Part shown: one piece after another, positions 9,061 to 17,825 of the stretch
Layout of the letters: the number at the start of each line of letters is the position of its first letter
Numbering within the stretch: position 1 is the stretch's first letter
Source of the DNA: Schaedlerella arabinosiphila
GTDB taxonomy: Bacteria; Bacillota; Clostridia; Lachnospirales; Lachnospiraceae
Length of the DNA: 64,000 nucleotides
Assembly: GCF_003885045.1 (NCBI RefSeq)
Contig: NZ_RHJS01000002.1
Coordinates: forward strand, 1,984,001-2,048,000
Direction of reading: 5' to 3'
Notes under the pieces: model-generated
Told to the model about the DNA's origin: nothing
The model's input: only the letters and a program-made list of their open reading frames with translations
Database searches by the model: none
Position numbers and translations under genes: made by a program

Positions 9061-9618
9061 TCACAATATCATTAGTTTCTTTTTCTTTAATAAGGAAAGA
9101 ATGCTTTGCACAACACGGTCACGGCACCCTGCCGTTGCCATTTGATTTTCCAGAATGTTGTCCGTTATGGTATCAACCGTATAAATCGCTTCTACCAATG
9201 CCTGCCTGTTATCCGGATAAAAAAACTTTGGCCCTGCTTCCACCTTATTTTCAATCAAGTAAACCAGCTCTGCCGTAGACAGCCTGATCCCGGCGTTTAC
9301 CAGCCAGGACAGCACGGTTTTTTCTTCCATCGATAAGCCCATCTTTCTTTTTGCCGCTTTTGCAGGGCAGCAAATACATCTTGTAAGGATTTGATATCTT
9401 GCGTCATTGCTTTCTTCTGGTTCCATTTCTGCCAGACCCATACGAACTAGATGATGCAATGTACGCTCCTCTTCAACTGTCTGGGAAAATGAAAAGCGTC
9501 CCTTCAGCCATAAATCAGCTTCTCTGCCGGAAAGGTAAATACTCCGGCCGCCCCTTATCACCTGAATTAATTCTGTTGTAAAGCCTTTCCCCACAATTCC
9601 TTTGGATATATAGATCAT
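9061..9618 (-). CDS. conserved-looking protein of unknown function
   Basis: A 185-residue soluble protein. The start is placed at ATG 9618, 6 bases after AGGTG. The middle has a Cys-containing stretch (CICCPAKAAKRK) followed by basic residues and then a mostly helical C-terminal half. The N-terminal part (YLSGREADLWLKGRF, LHHLVRMGLAEM) reads like a winged-helix segment, so a DNA-binding role is possible but not shown. It is the third gene of the operon controlled from the operator at 10334-10358. Confidence 0.65.
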   Translation of the reverse strand: MIYISKGIVGKGFTTELIQVIRGGRSIYLSGREADLWLKGRFSFSQTVEEERTLHHLVRMGLAEMEPEESNDARYQILTRCICCPAKAAKRKMGLSMEEKTVLSWLVNAGIRLSTAELVYLIENKVEAGPKFFYPDNRQALVEAIYTVDTITDNILENQMATAGCRDRVVQSILSLLKKKKLMIL

Positions 9619-9682
9619 CTTCATCACCTCATGTTCTTTTATTTAAATTACACGATGTGGCAAAGATATTTACAACAAAAGC

Positions 9683-10051
9683 TCACAGCAGATACATAAG
9701 GGCAATGCAGATTCCTATAACAACTACAAGCCCGCCTACCAGCGCCGCTATTTTTTTGACAATTGACCGGTCAATCCCTTCTCTCTGTCTGCCTTCATCT
9801 ACTGGAAGGATATCATCATAATATCCATCATAATCATCTGCTGTCTGTGTTTCATCAGAAGAAGTATCCAAAACCGGCTCTGAGTGCTTTCTGGCACGTT
9901 TCTTTGAACGCAGTTTCTTTTCCGGTTTATGTTTTTTTGCATCCGGCTGCTCACTATTCTTCTTTTCACCCGGAAGAGATTTTCCACATTCTGGACAAAA
10001 TAATACTGTACCGTCCGGCAGGTCGGCGCCACAATAAGGACAATATTTCAT
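9683..10051 (-). CDS. zinc-ribbon membrane protein
   Basis: A 122-residue protein starting at ATG 10051, which has AGGAG at a normal distance. The first 25 residues are a double-CxxC zinc ribbon (CPYCG, then CPECG). A long Lys- and Glu-rich, low-complexity linker follows, and the last 22 residues form a membrane segment (IAALVGGLVVVIGICIALMY). The layout is that of a tail-anchored protein with a cytoplasmic zinc ribbon. The role is unknown. It shares an operon with another two-helix membrane protein at 8604-9050. Confidence 0.8.
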   Translation of the reverse strand: MKYCPYCGADLPDGTVLFCPECGKSLPGEKKNSEQPDAKKHKPEKKLRSKKRARKHSEPVLDTSSDETQTADDYDGYYDDILPVDEGRQREGIDRSIVKKIAALVGGLVVVIGICIALMYLL

Positions 10052-10073
10052 AATTACATCACGCTCCTTTGAT

Positions 10074-10301
10074 TTATTGGAATAAAAAAACAAGCGGACT
10101 CTCCTGAATCCACTTGTAGACGATAGCAGTATAACAGATTTCTTTTCCTATGTCATCGGCAATGCTCTGCCATACTTGTGCCTTTTTTCTGCCATACATT
10201 CCATAGTGGCAATCCCAGGTTATTTTATATATTGTCACAAATTTATCTTGATACCATTTGGGGCTGGGCCTTCTTTTCATCCGATAAAGCATATTCCCCA
10301 T
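10074..10301 (-). CDS. small basic protein of unknown function
   Basis: A 75-residue frame from ATG 10301, preceded by GAGG at 6 bases; a TTG at 10325 is a weaker alternative. The product is basic and rich in aromatic residues (KRRPSPKWYQDKF, ITWDCHYGMYGRKK). It is the first gene after the operator and promoter at 10334-10393 and sits 22 bp ahead of the zinc-ribbon gene. I do not recognise it. Its position as first gene of the operon is the main support. Confidence 0.5.
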   Translation of the reverse strand: MGNMLYRMKRRPSPKWYQDKFVTIYKITWDCHYGMYGRKKAQVWQSIADDIGKEICYTAIVYKWIQESPLVFLFQ

Positions 10302-10333
10302 TTCCTGCCTCAAAAAATTTTTCAAAACTATCT

Positions 10334-10358
10334 AAACTAGATATTTTATATCTAGTTT
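10334..10358. promoter_or_regulatory. palindromic operator, 11 bp arms
   Basis: AAACTAGATAT and its exact complement are separated by TTT. The site lies just downstream of a minus-strand promoter (10366-10393), at the expected transcription start, and between the divergent small operon and the XRE regulator at 10445. A related shorter dyad (ATATC at 10409-10413, GATAT at 10421-10425) lies near the regulator start. Most likely these are binding sites of the XRE repressor. Confidence 0.7.
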
Positions 10359-10365
10359 ATCCAAC

Positions 10366-10393
10366 ATTATACCTGTTTTCTGTATAAAATCAA
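10366..10393 (-). promoter_or_regulatory. sigma-A promoter of the 8424-10301 operon
   Basis: The minus strand has TTGATT (10393-10388), a 16-bp spacer and TATAAT (10371-10366). The start site would fall at the edge of the 10334-10358 palindrome, so a bound repressor would block initiation. Confidence 0.6.
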
Positions 10394-10444
10394 TAGAACA
10401 GATGAAAAATATCGAAAGTAGATATATTAAAGGGGCTAATTCAC

Positions 10445-10714
10445 ATGGGTAAGAGTATGTTTACAATAAAAGGAAATATTTGCTCAGAAAGAGTCCGATT
10501 GGGAAGGGCTCTTCAAAAGCCACCCATCACACAGGAAGATCTGGCAAAAAAGCTCCAATTCATGGGTATGGAAGACATGACTCCATTAATCATCTCCAGA
10601 ATCGAAAAGAACCAGCGGCATGTCTGTGACGCAGAGCTGCGTATGATCGCCAAAGCATTGGAGGTCACCATGGAATGGCTGGTGGGGGACAGTGATGAGA
10701 TTAAGCTGAGATAG
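10445..10714 (+). CDS. XRE-family helix-turn-helix regulator
   Basis: An 89-residue protein made of a single Cro/C1-type helix-turn-helix domain. It has the pattern RLGRALQKPPITQEDLAKKL for the first helices, a recognition-helix region around PLIISRIEKNQR, and the usual ending ALEVTMEWLVGDS. AAAGGGG precedes ATG 10445. It is transcribed away from the 8424-10301 operon, with perfect palindromes in the intergenic region. It probably represses that operon and itself, in the manner of element control circuits. Confidence 0.85.
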   Translation: MGKSMFTIKGNICSERVRLGRALQKPPITQEDLAKKLQFMGMEDMTPLIISRIEKNQRHVCDAELRMIAKALEVTMEWLVGDSDEIKLR

Positions 10715-11022
10715 CAGGTAAATCACCTAAGAGGCGGCATATCAGAGCATAGATTTGTCATAACCTGTCGCCTTTTGTATTTTTAACAGATTATTTGTTG
10801 AACGATTATAATATCAATTTCCGTCCGTTTATGATAAAATACAGGTAAAGAAACAGGCTGATAAATACAGCATGGCAGCTATTGCTTAGCGAAAAGCAAT
10901 TATTTTTTTACCCCTTTACTTCTCTTTAGATAAGTATTTGCTAATTTGATTTGGTTCTAATAATTTTGCAGAAATGCACGTACAATAGCAGTATCATACT
11001 TCGGAAAAGAGGTGGATAGTGC
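10715..11022 (+). promoter_or_regulatory. intergenic region with terminator and promoter
   Basis: There is no gene in this 308-base stretch. It contains a weak stem (10732-10736 with 10769-10773, then TTTT) that could end the first regulator, a better terminator at 10881-10909, and a possible promoter for the second regulator: TTGCAG, a 17-bp spacer and CAGTAT, at about 10967-10996. Confidence 0.4.
10881..10909 (+). terminator. Rho-independent terminator
   Basis: A 7-bp stem (10881-10887 with 10894-10900), a 6-nt loop, and seven T residues (10903-10909) after two bases. It lies 167 bases beyond the first XRE gene and before the second. Confidence 0.55.
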
Positions 11023-11343
11023 TTGTGTATAGAAGATTATGTTCCAATGAGGATTGAAGAGCTTTGCTCAAAAGGCGGAATCACCAGATACCAGCTATCC
11101 AGCCGGACAGGGATTTCACAGTCTGCACTGTCAGATATCGTGAAAAAGAAAAATGTACCAACTCTGGTCACAATTGAAAGAATCTGTGCAGCATTTGGAA
11201 TTACCATTGCCCAGTTCTTCACAAAGAGCGACAGCATTCCGAACCTGTCTGACGAGCAGAAAGAACTCCTTCTGTTATGGGACGGCTTAAAGCTGGAAGA
11301 AAAAGAGATTGTTAAAACCTTTATGAAAAGTATAAGGAAATGA
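11023..11343 (+). CDS. XRE-family helix-turn-helix regulator
   Basis: A 106-residue protein. Residues about 8-70 form a Cro/C1-type domain (MRIEELCSKGGITRYQLSSR, then TGISQSALSDIVKKKNVP) with the usual FGITIAQFF ending, followed by a short helical tail (SDEQKELLLLWDGLKLEEKE). The start is taken as TTG 11023, 7 bases after AGAGGTGG; ATG 11047 is an alternative that would keep the whole domain. It is the second regulator in this region and is not linked to an obvious divergent operon. Confidence 0.8.
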   Translation: MCIEDYVPMRIEELCSKGGITRYQLSSRTGISQSALSDIVKKKNVPTLVTIERICAAFGITIAQFFTKSDSIPNLSDEQKELLLLWDGLKLEEKEIVKTFMKSIRK

Positions 11344-11496
11344 GGGATAGCTGACTGGAACACACCGCTGTCCCTTTTTATATGGCAGCCAGAAAGCCCC
11401 TTCCACGCCATGCTTCCCGCTTGTTTTTGTGTAAAATGAAAGCATCACCTGACAACAGACTTTTCACAATGCCTGCGGCAGAAAGGGAGCAAACAA

Positions 11497-11844
11497 ATGC
11501 TGAAAAAAGACCAAACCACACAAGAAATCTTCTCCATCATCACAGAAAGCGACACCATCCAAGGAATAAAAGAAACTTTGAAGCTGTGCATGGATAGCCT
11601 GAAAAACAACACCCTGCAAAGCCTTCTCTCTAAAGACACGGAATATCAAGCCCTACGGCTTGAATACCTGCAGGCCTATGGGCTTTACCAGGGTGCAGAT
11701 TTCACAGAAGCCCAGCGTGACATCATAGATACTGTCCTGGCCAGAAAGGATGAGAGCGACTTTGAGTATATCGCCAATGCCTATATGGCCGGTCTCCTGG
11801 ACAGCTACCGTATCTTACGGAATTTTGGCCTGACACTCGAATAA
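11497..11844 (+). CDS. helical protein of unknown function
   Basis: A 115-residue acidic, mostly helical protein from ATG 11497, with GGGAG 7 bases upstream. No Cys-rich or membrane segment is present. It resembles the small helical proteins found near regulators in Lachnospiraceae mobile elements, but I cannot name a family with confidence. The gene lies 150 bp after the second XRE gene in the same direction and may be co-transcribed. The next genes run the opposite way and are clearly more AT-rich. Confidence 0.7.
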   Translation: MLKKDQTTQEIFSIITESDTIQGIKETLKLCMDSLKNNTLQSLLSKDTEYQALRLEYLQAYGLYQGADFTEAQRDIIDTVLARKDESDFEYIANAYMAGLLDSYRILRNFGLTLE

Positions 11845-11964
11845 TAATATCCCACCGTCTCCATTCCCGATACCACGGCGACTTTGGGTTCTATGGGCGC
11901 ATTGCTCCTGCAGTTCTCTGTAGGCATGATGCGCTCCTTCACTTATCCCACAAAGAGAAATAAA

Positions 11965-12867
11965 TCATTCTATAATCTTAAGGCATATATGATCCAAAAT
12001 GGTTCTTTTTCCATTTCGATTATGTATAGTACTTATATACCTTATATCAGCATAGTCATACTCCTTTGTTATATTATCATCTACACAGACTAACTCATAT
12101 GGGTACTTATAATTTCTTATATGTGCAACATATTTTTCCCAGAACCTTCCAAAATCTTTCACCTTAACATACGAAACCAAAAAATTAAATGCGTTTCCTA
12201 ATGTGTCATATTTATATACTTTGTCTATATGTTCATCTAAATATGTCTCCTTCAACCCATTCAAATTTAAAGCCTCAATAATTGATATCGGCCTACCTTT
12301 ATCATGAAGTAAAATATCTACTTCTCCAGATAATATGCCAGAAGCAGACTTGCCTTGACGCGTCTGATCCTTTATTTGATAACCTCCTGTTTCCAAAATA
12401 TCTCTGATAAAATCATTTCTCTGATCTTCCAAAACATTAATAAAGGTTGAATTTTTCTGTAATTTAATACAAGCATTAAACAGATCTTTAAATACTGTTT
12501 CTCTATTTACAACCTTTATTTCATTACTGAGCTGCTTCTCGTCAGTCACATATTTTTTAGCTTGTATAATACATATCTTTTTTCCTCCCATAAATTGAAT
12601 CAAATATTCGACTTGTATTTGGGGGCAAATCTGTTGTATAGCTAATTTTACAAGTCGTTCAATATCTATCCCCATGTCAATCCCATTTAAACTGTAACCA
12701 TTATTCTTATTAACAGCACCAATAATAACATATCCGTTTTCTTTCGTTCTTTTAGATACGCATTCAATCAATTGTGCAATTACCTGCGGCCGCAGCTCAT
12801 ATTCCCTACCAATAACATCATCCGCACCGTCAGACAACTTTTTTAATACACTATTTATTTCAATCAT
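11965..12867 (-). CDS. AlbA/Schlafen-like plus PD-(D/E)XK-like nuclease protein
   Basis: A 300-residue protein. The N-terminal half (RPQVIAQLIECVSKRTKENG, YVIIGAVNKNN) resembles the AlbA_2/Schlafen-type DNA-binding fold, with its GYVIIGA strand. The second half has GEVDILLHDKGRPISIIEAL, an Asp then Glu arrangement like the core of PD-(D/E)XK nucleases, although the usual Lys after Glu is replaced (IIEAL). The coding DNA is markedly AT-rich. It starts 2 bp after the stop of the giant ATPase gene, with AGAGGA as ribosome site, so the two form one operon. It is probably the effector or DNA-binding partner of a defence-like pair; this is inference. Confidence 0.65.
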   Translation of the reverse strand: MIEINSVLKKLSDGADDVIGREYELRPQVIAQLIECVSKRTKENGYVIIGAVNKNNGYSLNGIDMGIDIERLVKLAIQQICPQIQVEYLIQFMGGKKICIIQAKKYVTDEKQLSNEIKVVNRETVFKDLFNACIKLQKNSTFINVLEDQRNDFIRDILETGGYQIKDQTRQGKSASGILSGEVDILLHDKGRPISIIEALNLNGLKETYLDEHIDKVYKYDTLGNAFNFLVSYVKVKDFGRFWEKYVAHIRNYKYPYELVCVDDNITKEYDYADIRYISTIHNRNGKRTILDHICLKIIE

Positions 12868-12869
12868 CT

Positions 12870-15800
12870 TTATATCCTCTTTAACGGTATCTTATTGATT
12901 CCTGTAAGTTTTAAAATCTTTCCAAATGTTAACTTTTCTGGCTCTTTCTTTCCATCCTCAACCCATAACTCCCAATCTTTATTATAATCAAGCATGTTTC
13001 TTTCAGAATCATAATGTATTGCAACATAACTGTAATCTGAAGGACGTGCTATCAAATAAATTTGCTCCTTATTTTTTTCAATAATAAACATGGTTTTGTC
13101 AATCTCTATAATATTTGAAACATCATATTCTGGTTTCTTCCCCAAAAATTCTATGATATTATTCTTAGCACGCTCCAGTATTTGATTGGCAAAGATAAAT
13201 TTTGAAACATCATGGGAGGATTCATAAATAAAATTCTCTTTAAAAACCTGCAAATTTAGAGCTTCATTATACTGTTCTTCTGACGCAATACCATATTGAA
13301 TCAATATTTCTTCTTCACTTTCCACATCATTCGAAATAACATCTTTACTTAAGCTCTTATCCTGATTCACTTTTACAAATGCTTCTTCTAAAATACTAAT
13401 ATCTTTAATCTGATATTTTTCTAATATAGCGTCTATTTGTTCGGCTTTTTTCATATTTTCGGCTATTTCTTCATCATTATATAGCCAATGTATATTTTCA
13501 CGTATATCTTTAAAATATTTCATTGCTGCATCCGGATTATCCTTTATCCAATAATAAAGTTTTTTAAATACATCCATCACAATGGGATCCTGAATTTTAG
13601 CAGAACCCTGGTTATTTCTTACATACGATATAATATGCGGAGCAACATCTGCAATTCCTTTCATTCGATTATCGGGTAACTGCAAAAAAACTTCAGCTAA
13701 TAGTAATTCTCCTTTGATGTCATATCCCGCAACAGACGAAATACTTTTTAGTGTTTCGTCCATTTCACCATTATCTGTAAACAATTCTTCTTTTGCTTTA
13801 AATTGGCCGTTTTGGTTTGGCAAAATTGTTTTTTCTTTTCTATCTAATAAGAAACTGTATCCTGAATTTTTTATAAAATCAATAAATTTGGAAATCCATT
13901 CTTCGACACTTTCTTCTGAATCAATAACAATCAAATCAAGAGTTTCCAAATTTTTATATTCACTTATTTTATCTACGAGCTTAGTACATAAATATTTTAT
14001 TGATTTTTCGATTAATTCTTCCGAAATAATAGAAACTCCATGCTTTTCCATAAATTTATCCGGAAATATTGTGTCCGCAAATTCCAAAAAATATATCTGT
14101 TTCTTTCTGAGATCAGATAGATTACCATCCTTTGCATACAGAACAATCAACTGGCTATATATATTATCCTGTTGTTCAGAACCCTGTGCTAAACCATTGG
14201 TTATTCTCTCAAAAATATCTTGTATTGAACATTTGGGTATATCCATCCACTCTAAAACAACGATCTCTTTATCGAGAAAACCGTTTCGACAATCATCTTG
14301 AACATAATTTAAGATATCCTTATATGCCTCATCGATACCTAAATCAACTGATAATGTATCTAACGTGCAAAAACAACCATTTTGATTTGGAAAAATACTC
14401 ACATGGTTAGTTTTTATATACTCCATTATGCTTTTGTTTTTTGATATCAAATTATAGAATTTGTTAAGCCATTCTTCTCCCTTTTTACATATTTTTTCTT
14501 CTAGTAGATTTATATTTTTTAATTTTTGTACATACTGCACCAAACTCTGTAATGTAAATTTATTGCATCCTCTCCACAATGAATTGTACCATGCATCAAT
14601 ATCAGATTCATTCGTTACCATACTTGGCATAAGCTCTGAAACTAATTTCCACAGTTCTTTTCGTATATTCGAATTTGTATCATCAATTACCCAGACATTC
14701 GTTTCTCCCCATTCATCCTGCAGAGCTACCCTTGTTTCTACGTTATTATCAATAATTGGCATGATGCTAATTATATTCTTACACTCATCTACAATATTTT
14801 TTCCTACCCAATCTGTGCTAAGCCATGTCTTATCTCCCTGTGATCGAATTTTCACAAAATTATAGATTCCCTTCCACCCTCTGTTTGATATATAAGATAA
14901 AAATTCCCCATACAATTTCACAGCTTCTTCCATGAGGCTCTTATTTTCATTTGTTTCAATTTCATCTACATCTTTTAAAAAAATACCATTTCGCGGCTCA
15001 GTCGGATTGAATTTTGAACTATTAACCACTGCCGGAAAAGCAAAATCCTCTGTTCCGATTAAAGGGAAATCACAAAAAAGTCTTGGTAACTGTTCTGAAA
15101 ACTTCTTTATCCAAACACTATTTTCTTTCCTCTCTACCTCAGTAACTACAGATACATTTTCGCTTTGAATACTAGCAATATAAAGGATTTTTTCTTCTTT
15201 ATTCCGCTTTACTACAACCTCCTGCACTTTTATATTATCTTTTTGTGATGACTGGATACGGCCTCTTCTAAACTCCCATTCATATTGTACTACTGAGACG
15301 GATCTTACCTCTGGTACAAACATAAAAACATATGGCATAGAAACAGAAAGACTGTTTAATCCTTCTTTTGCAATAGCAACTCCAGTTTGATCAAGACAAT
15401 ATGTAAAAGATGTATTAAAAGATTGTTCCTCAAAATCATCCATTACCTCTCCATTATCAATACCATTTTGTAATTGTTCAAAACTTTTTCTATTTCCTTC
15501 TATAATTCCTTTCTTTGTTCCTTCCGAACGATTTATTTCTAATTCTACTTTTCTAATTTCATCCTGTCCCTTCTGCAAAGCACCTGATACCATTACTTTC
15601 TCCGATAATAGATGTGTGGTCATAAATCCTGTTCCAAATTTCCCCGTACTTCTTGAGGATTTTTCATCCCTATCTTTCGTTGAAACTTGTTCTATTAGAA
15701 AAACAATATTTTGTATCGTAAATGGTTTCCCATTATGCGAAAACCGTAATGTTCTTTCCTGTTCATTAAAATCAATACTTATATCAACGCCGCCAGTGCT

Positions 15801-15962
15801 ATTGACTACGTCCTTAGCATTCTGGATAAGTTCCCAAACCCATCTGCAACGGCTTTTATCATCAGAATTTTGTTTCAATCCTTTCAAAGAATCAATTATC
15901 TTATTTGCAACATTAGCATCATGTGCCTGTTCGCGCACTTCCGCAATTACATTTGTACCCAT
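12870..15962 (-). CDS. large Hsp90/sacsin-like (GHKL) ATPase
   Basis: A protein of about 1030 residues with a GHKL ATPase domain at its N-terminus: the N-box WVWELIQNAKD (about 41-51), a G1-like segment LRFSHNGKPF (72-81) in which His replaces the usual Asp, and a G2 motif STGKFGTGF (105-113). The remaining 850 residues show no motif I know. Large proteins with sacsin-type ATPase domains often occur in bacterial defence islands. The start is taken at ATG 15962, after GGAAGGAA; ATG 15989 is possible but has no ribosome site. It forms an AT-rich two-gene operon with the nuclease-like gene downstream, under a promoter at 16043-16071. Confidence 0.8.
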   Translation of the reverse strand: MGTNVIAEVREQAHDANVANKIIDSLKGLKQNSDDKSRCRWVWELIQNAKDVVNSTGGVDISIDFNEQERTLRFSHNGKPFTIQNIVFLIEQVSTKDRDEKSSRSTGKFGTGFMTTHLLSEKVMVSGALQKGQDEIRKVELEINRSEGTKKGIIEGNRKSFEQLQNGIDNGEVMDDFEEQSFNTSFTYCLDQTGVAIAKEGLNSLSVSMPYVFMFVPEVRSVSVVQYEWEFRRGRIQSSQKDNIKVQEVVVKRNKEEKILYIASIQSENVSVVTEVERKENSVWIKKFSEQLPRLFCDFPLIGTEDFAFPAVVNSSKFNPTEPRNGIFLKDVDEIETNENKSLMEEAVKLYGEFLSYISNRGWKGIYNFVKIRSQGDKTWLSTDWVGKNIVDECKNIISIMPIIDNNVETRVALQDEWGETNVWVIDDTNSNIRKELWKLVSELMPSMVTNESDIDAWYNSLWRGCNKFTLQSLVQYVQKLKNINLLEEKICKKGEEWLNKFYNLISKNKSIMEYIKTNHVSIFPNQNGCFCTLDTLSVDLGIDEAYKDILNYVQDDCRNGFLDKEIVVLEWMDIPKCSIQDIFERITNGLAQGSEQQDNIYSQLIVLYAKDGNLSDLRKKQIYFLEFADTIFPDKFMEKHGVSIISEELIEKSIKYLCTKLVDKISEYKNLETLDLIVIDSEESVEEWISKFIDFIKNSGYSFLLDRKEKTILPNQNGQFKAKEELFTDNGEMDETLKSISSVAGYDIKGELLLAEVFLQLPDNRMKGIADVAPHIISYVRNNQGSAKIQDPIVMDVFKKLYYWIKDNPDAAMKYFKDIRENIHWLYNDEEIAENMKKAEQIDAILEKYQIKDISILEEAFVKVNQDKSLSKDVISNDVESEEEILIQYGIASEEQYNEALNLQVFKENFIYESSHDVSKFIFANQILERAKNNIIEFLGKKPEYDVSNIIEIDKTMFIIEKNKEQIYLIARPSDYSYVAIHYDSERNMLDYNKDWELWVEDGKKEPEKLTFGKILKLTGINKIPLKRI

Positions 15963-15989
15963 TTCTATTCCTTCCTCATATTGTTCCAT

Positions 15990-16239
15990 CTATTTATAAT
16001 ATATCAATCATCATTCGTTGCTTTTTATAATTTCCTTTTTTTATTATACCTCGAAAAGTCTCCAATGAACAGGCTTGATTATGCTCACAATAAACTTATA
16101 GATAACCATTTGCCACTCAAAATTCGATATGTCAGCTACCTATACCGCATAGATTATTTCATTTTGCAGTTACCAAAATATCTGAAAGTGAATCCGAAAT
16201 CAGCAATCCGCACAAAACACAGACCTACCCATCATATCT
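15990..16239 (-). promoter_or_regulatory. upstream region of the ATPase/nuclease operon
   Basis: There is no gene here. The AT-rich DNA separates the ATPase/nuclease operon from the terminator of the long operon to the right. Apart from the promoter at 16043-16071 I see no repeats or hairpins of note. Confidence 0.5.
16043..16071 (-). promoter_or_regulatory. sigma-A promoter of the ATPase/nuclease operon
   Basis: The minus strand has TGTTCA (16071-16066), a 17-bp spacer and a perfect TATAAT (16048-16043), about 80 bases ahead of the ATPase start codon. Confidence 0.65.
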
Positions 16240-16285
16240 AAAAAGAAGCGATGTAGCCTTATCATTTGAGGCTGCACCGCTTCTT
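16240..16285 (-). terminator. Rho-independent terminator of the 16299-28576 operon
   Basis: AAGAAGCG (16243-16250) pairs with CGCTTCTT (16278-16285), and an inner AGCCT/AGGCT stem extends it. On the minus strand the stem is followed by TTTTT. It lies 14 bases after the last gene of the long operon. Confidence 0.85.
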
Positions 16286-16298
16286 AATTTATAATACT

Positions 16299-16964
16299 TT
16301 AAAACATCTGCTCCGAAGCATTCTCCGGCTCATAACTGCTCTCCTGATACTGGGAATCTGCCTGCGGCTTATTCTTCGCAGGCTTCCCTGACTGAATCTT
16401 TTGCATATACCATGCAGACAGCCAAGCTTCAAAATGCACTTTTGTAAGCATCATCAGTTCACTGAAAACCTCATAGCTCATACTGATGGCCACATGGTTC
16501 TCCGGCTTGCTTCCAAACCTGGGAACAATCAGGCCTTTTGCATCCGTCTGACCTGGCCCGCTGTCTGCAACAAAAAGGAAATCCGATTTGCTGCCGCATA
16601 AGAGCTGCGCTGTCCGCGACAGACTCATGCCATCCTTGCGGGCACGTCCCTGCCTGGCAAGCTTTTCTGCTGATGTTCCTCCAAGACATTGATACAATGG
16701 AGATTTATCCCCGCTTTTCTTTCTGTTCTGCATCATATACCGAAGTTCCCCGCAAGCAATCTTGCGGCAGAGTTCCAGGAACTCATCCACTGCGATATAG
16801 ATATGGATGTTATTGGTCTGCCTTTGCCCTGCCGGTTTACTGAGGTCATAGGTGGCAAACGCCAGATGAATCCTCCCAATCTCAAAGGCATCGTTCAGGC
16901 TTTCCACAAAACAGTTACGGGCATCCTTGCGGATAATCTGATTTTGGTTGCGGTCTTCCGCCAT
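16299..16964 (-). CDS. protein of unknown function, last gene of long operon
   Basis: A 221-residue soluble protein from ATG 16964, which has AGGTGG upstream; the longer frame to 17081 overlaps the preceding gene and has no ribosome site. Visible segments are IHLAFATYDLSKPAGQRQT near the N-terminus, a basic middle (EKLARQGRARKDG) and a disordered Gln/Ser/Glu-rich tail. No family is recognised. The start codon lies just before the stop of the YkgJ-type gene (16966), so translation is probably coupled. A strong terminator follows. Confidence 0.7.
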   Translation of the reverse strand: MAEDRNQNQIIRKDARNCFVESLNDAFEIGRIHLAFATYDLSKPAGQRQTNNIHIYIAVDEFLELCRKIACGELRYMMQNRKKSGDKSPLYQCLGGTSAEKLARQGRARKDGMSLSRTAQLLCGSKSDFLFVADSGPGQTDAKGLIVPRFGSKPENHVAISMSYEVFSELMMLTKVHFEAWLSAWYMQKIQSGKPAKNKPQADSQYQESSYEPENASEQMF

Positions 16965-16965
16965 C

Positions 16966-17697
16966 TTATTTCCCACCTTTCTTCTTGTCCTTCTTCGCAG
17001 GCATCCTGCGCATAATGTCAAGAACCTCTTCTGCATTCGCTTGAAACTGCTGCATAAAATCCTTACCCAAATCATAATCAAGATATATTTTCACAAAAGT
17101 CAGCTGCCATGCGGCGCTCATGGTCCTTTCACTTAAAACCTGTTCCCCTGCACGGAATATACTGCCAAGCTCGGCAATCAGATGATTCCATGCGAAAAAG
17201 AATTCATCTTCCAGTGGGATTCCAAATTCACCCAGCCATTCCCGAACCGTATGGGTCTTAGAGCCGTCCCCACAACCGGGATCTGTAAAAATATATGTGA
17301 TTTCATTGGTACTGACAGCAGGGTTCTTATCGTCTGCTTCCATTTTTATGCACCTTCCGATCGGGAACATTGCGCACACTGTCGGCTTTGCCTTATGTAC
17401 GGAACATTTACGCTCCTTCATCAGCGGGCATCTCATAATCGGTCCGCGCGGTTTGATTCTGACGATAGGTATCCTGGAAGATCCCCCAATATAAGTTTCA
17501 CAATACTTTTGGAACATTTCTGCCGGTTCCATCTGAAGCTCTTTTGCCATATGATAGATGTCTTTTGCATTCAGCAGGATATCTTCCCTGTGGATGCAGC
17601 ATTTCCCGCACATATCGCAATTGAATTTAAACGGCTCATCCACGCCGATAGTCATTCTGTCAAGGTTTTCTGCAATGTCCTTTAATCTGTGATCCAT
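16966..17697 (-). CDS. YkgJ-family cysteine-cluster protein
   Basis: A 243-residue protein with the signature CDMCGKCC (about residues 27-34) and further conserved Cys residues (RCPLMKERKCSVHKAKPTVC), the pattern of the YkgJ/Fe-S oxidoreductase-like metal-binding family. Members probably bind zinc or an iron-sulfur cluster; their biochemical role is not settled. ATG 17697 follows AGGAGG. A second, divergent YkgJ-type protein is encoded in the same operon at 18542-19225, which is unusual. The product may modify or sense something together with the other unknown proteins of the operon, but no substrate can be named. Confidence 0.85.
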   Translation of the reverse strand: MDHRLKDIAENLDRMTIGVDEPFKFNCDMCGKCCIHREDILLNAKDIYHMAKELQMEPAEMFQKYCETYIGGSSRIPIVRIKPRGPIMRCPLMKERKCSVHKAKPTVCAMFPIGRCIKMEADDKNPAVSTNEITYIFTDPGCGDGSKTHTVREWLGEFGIPLEDEFFFAWNHLIAELGSIFRAGEQVLSERTMSAAWQLTFVKIYLDYDLGKDFMQQFQANAEEVLDIMRRMPAKKDKKKGGK

Positions 17698-17763
17698 ATT
17701 TGTCTCCTCCTATATATAATTGAATCTGCGTATCTATAAAATTTTGTTTTCATGAAATAGCCA

Positions 17764-17785
17764 GAGGCGCCGAAACTGGCGCCTC
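17764..17785. terminator. perfect 8-bp hairpin
   Basis: GAGGCGCC and GGCGCCTC flank a 6-nt loop in the 128-base gap between the genes at 17826-18143 and 16966-17697. No T-run follows on either strand, so it may be a weak terminator, a transcript-stabilising hairpin or a processing site within the operon. Confidence 0.45.
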
Positions 17786-17825
17786 ATTGCTTGTGTCATA
17801 CTGACCTGATTGTTTTTATAATGAC

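Noticed and set aside
15870..16241. Plus-strand open frame opposite the ATPase start
   Set aside because: It is antisense to the ATPase gene and its promoter; no ribosome site.
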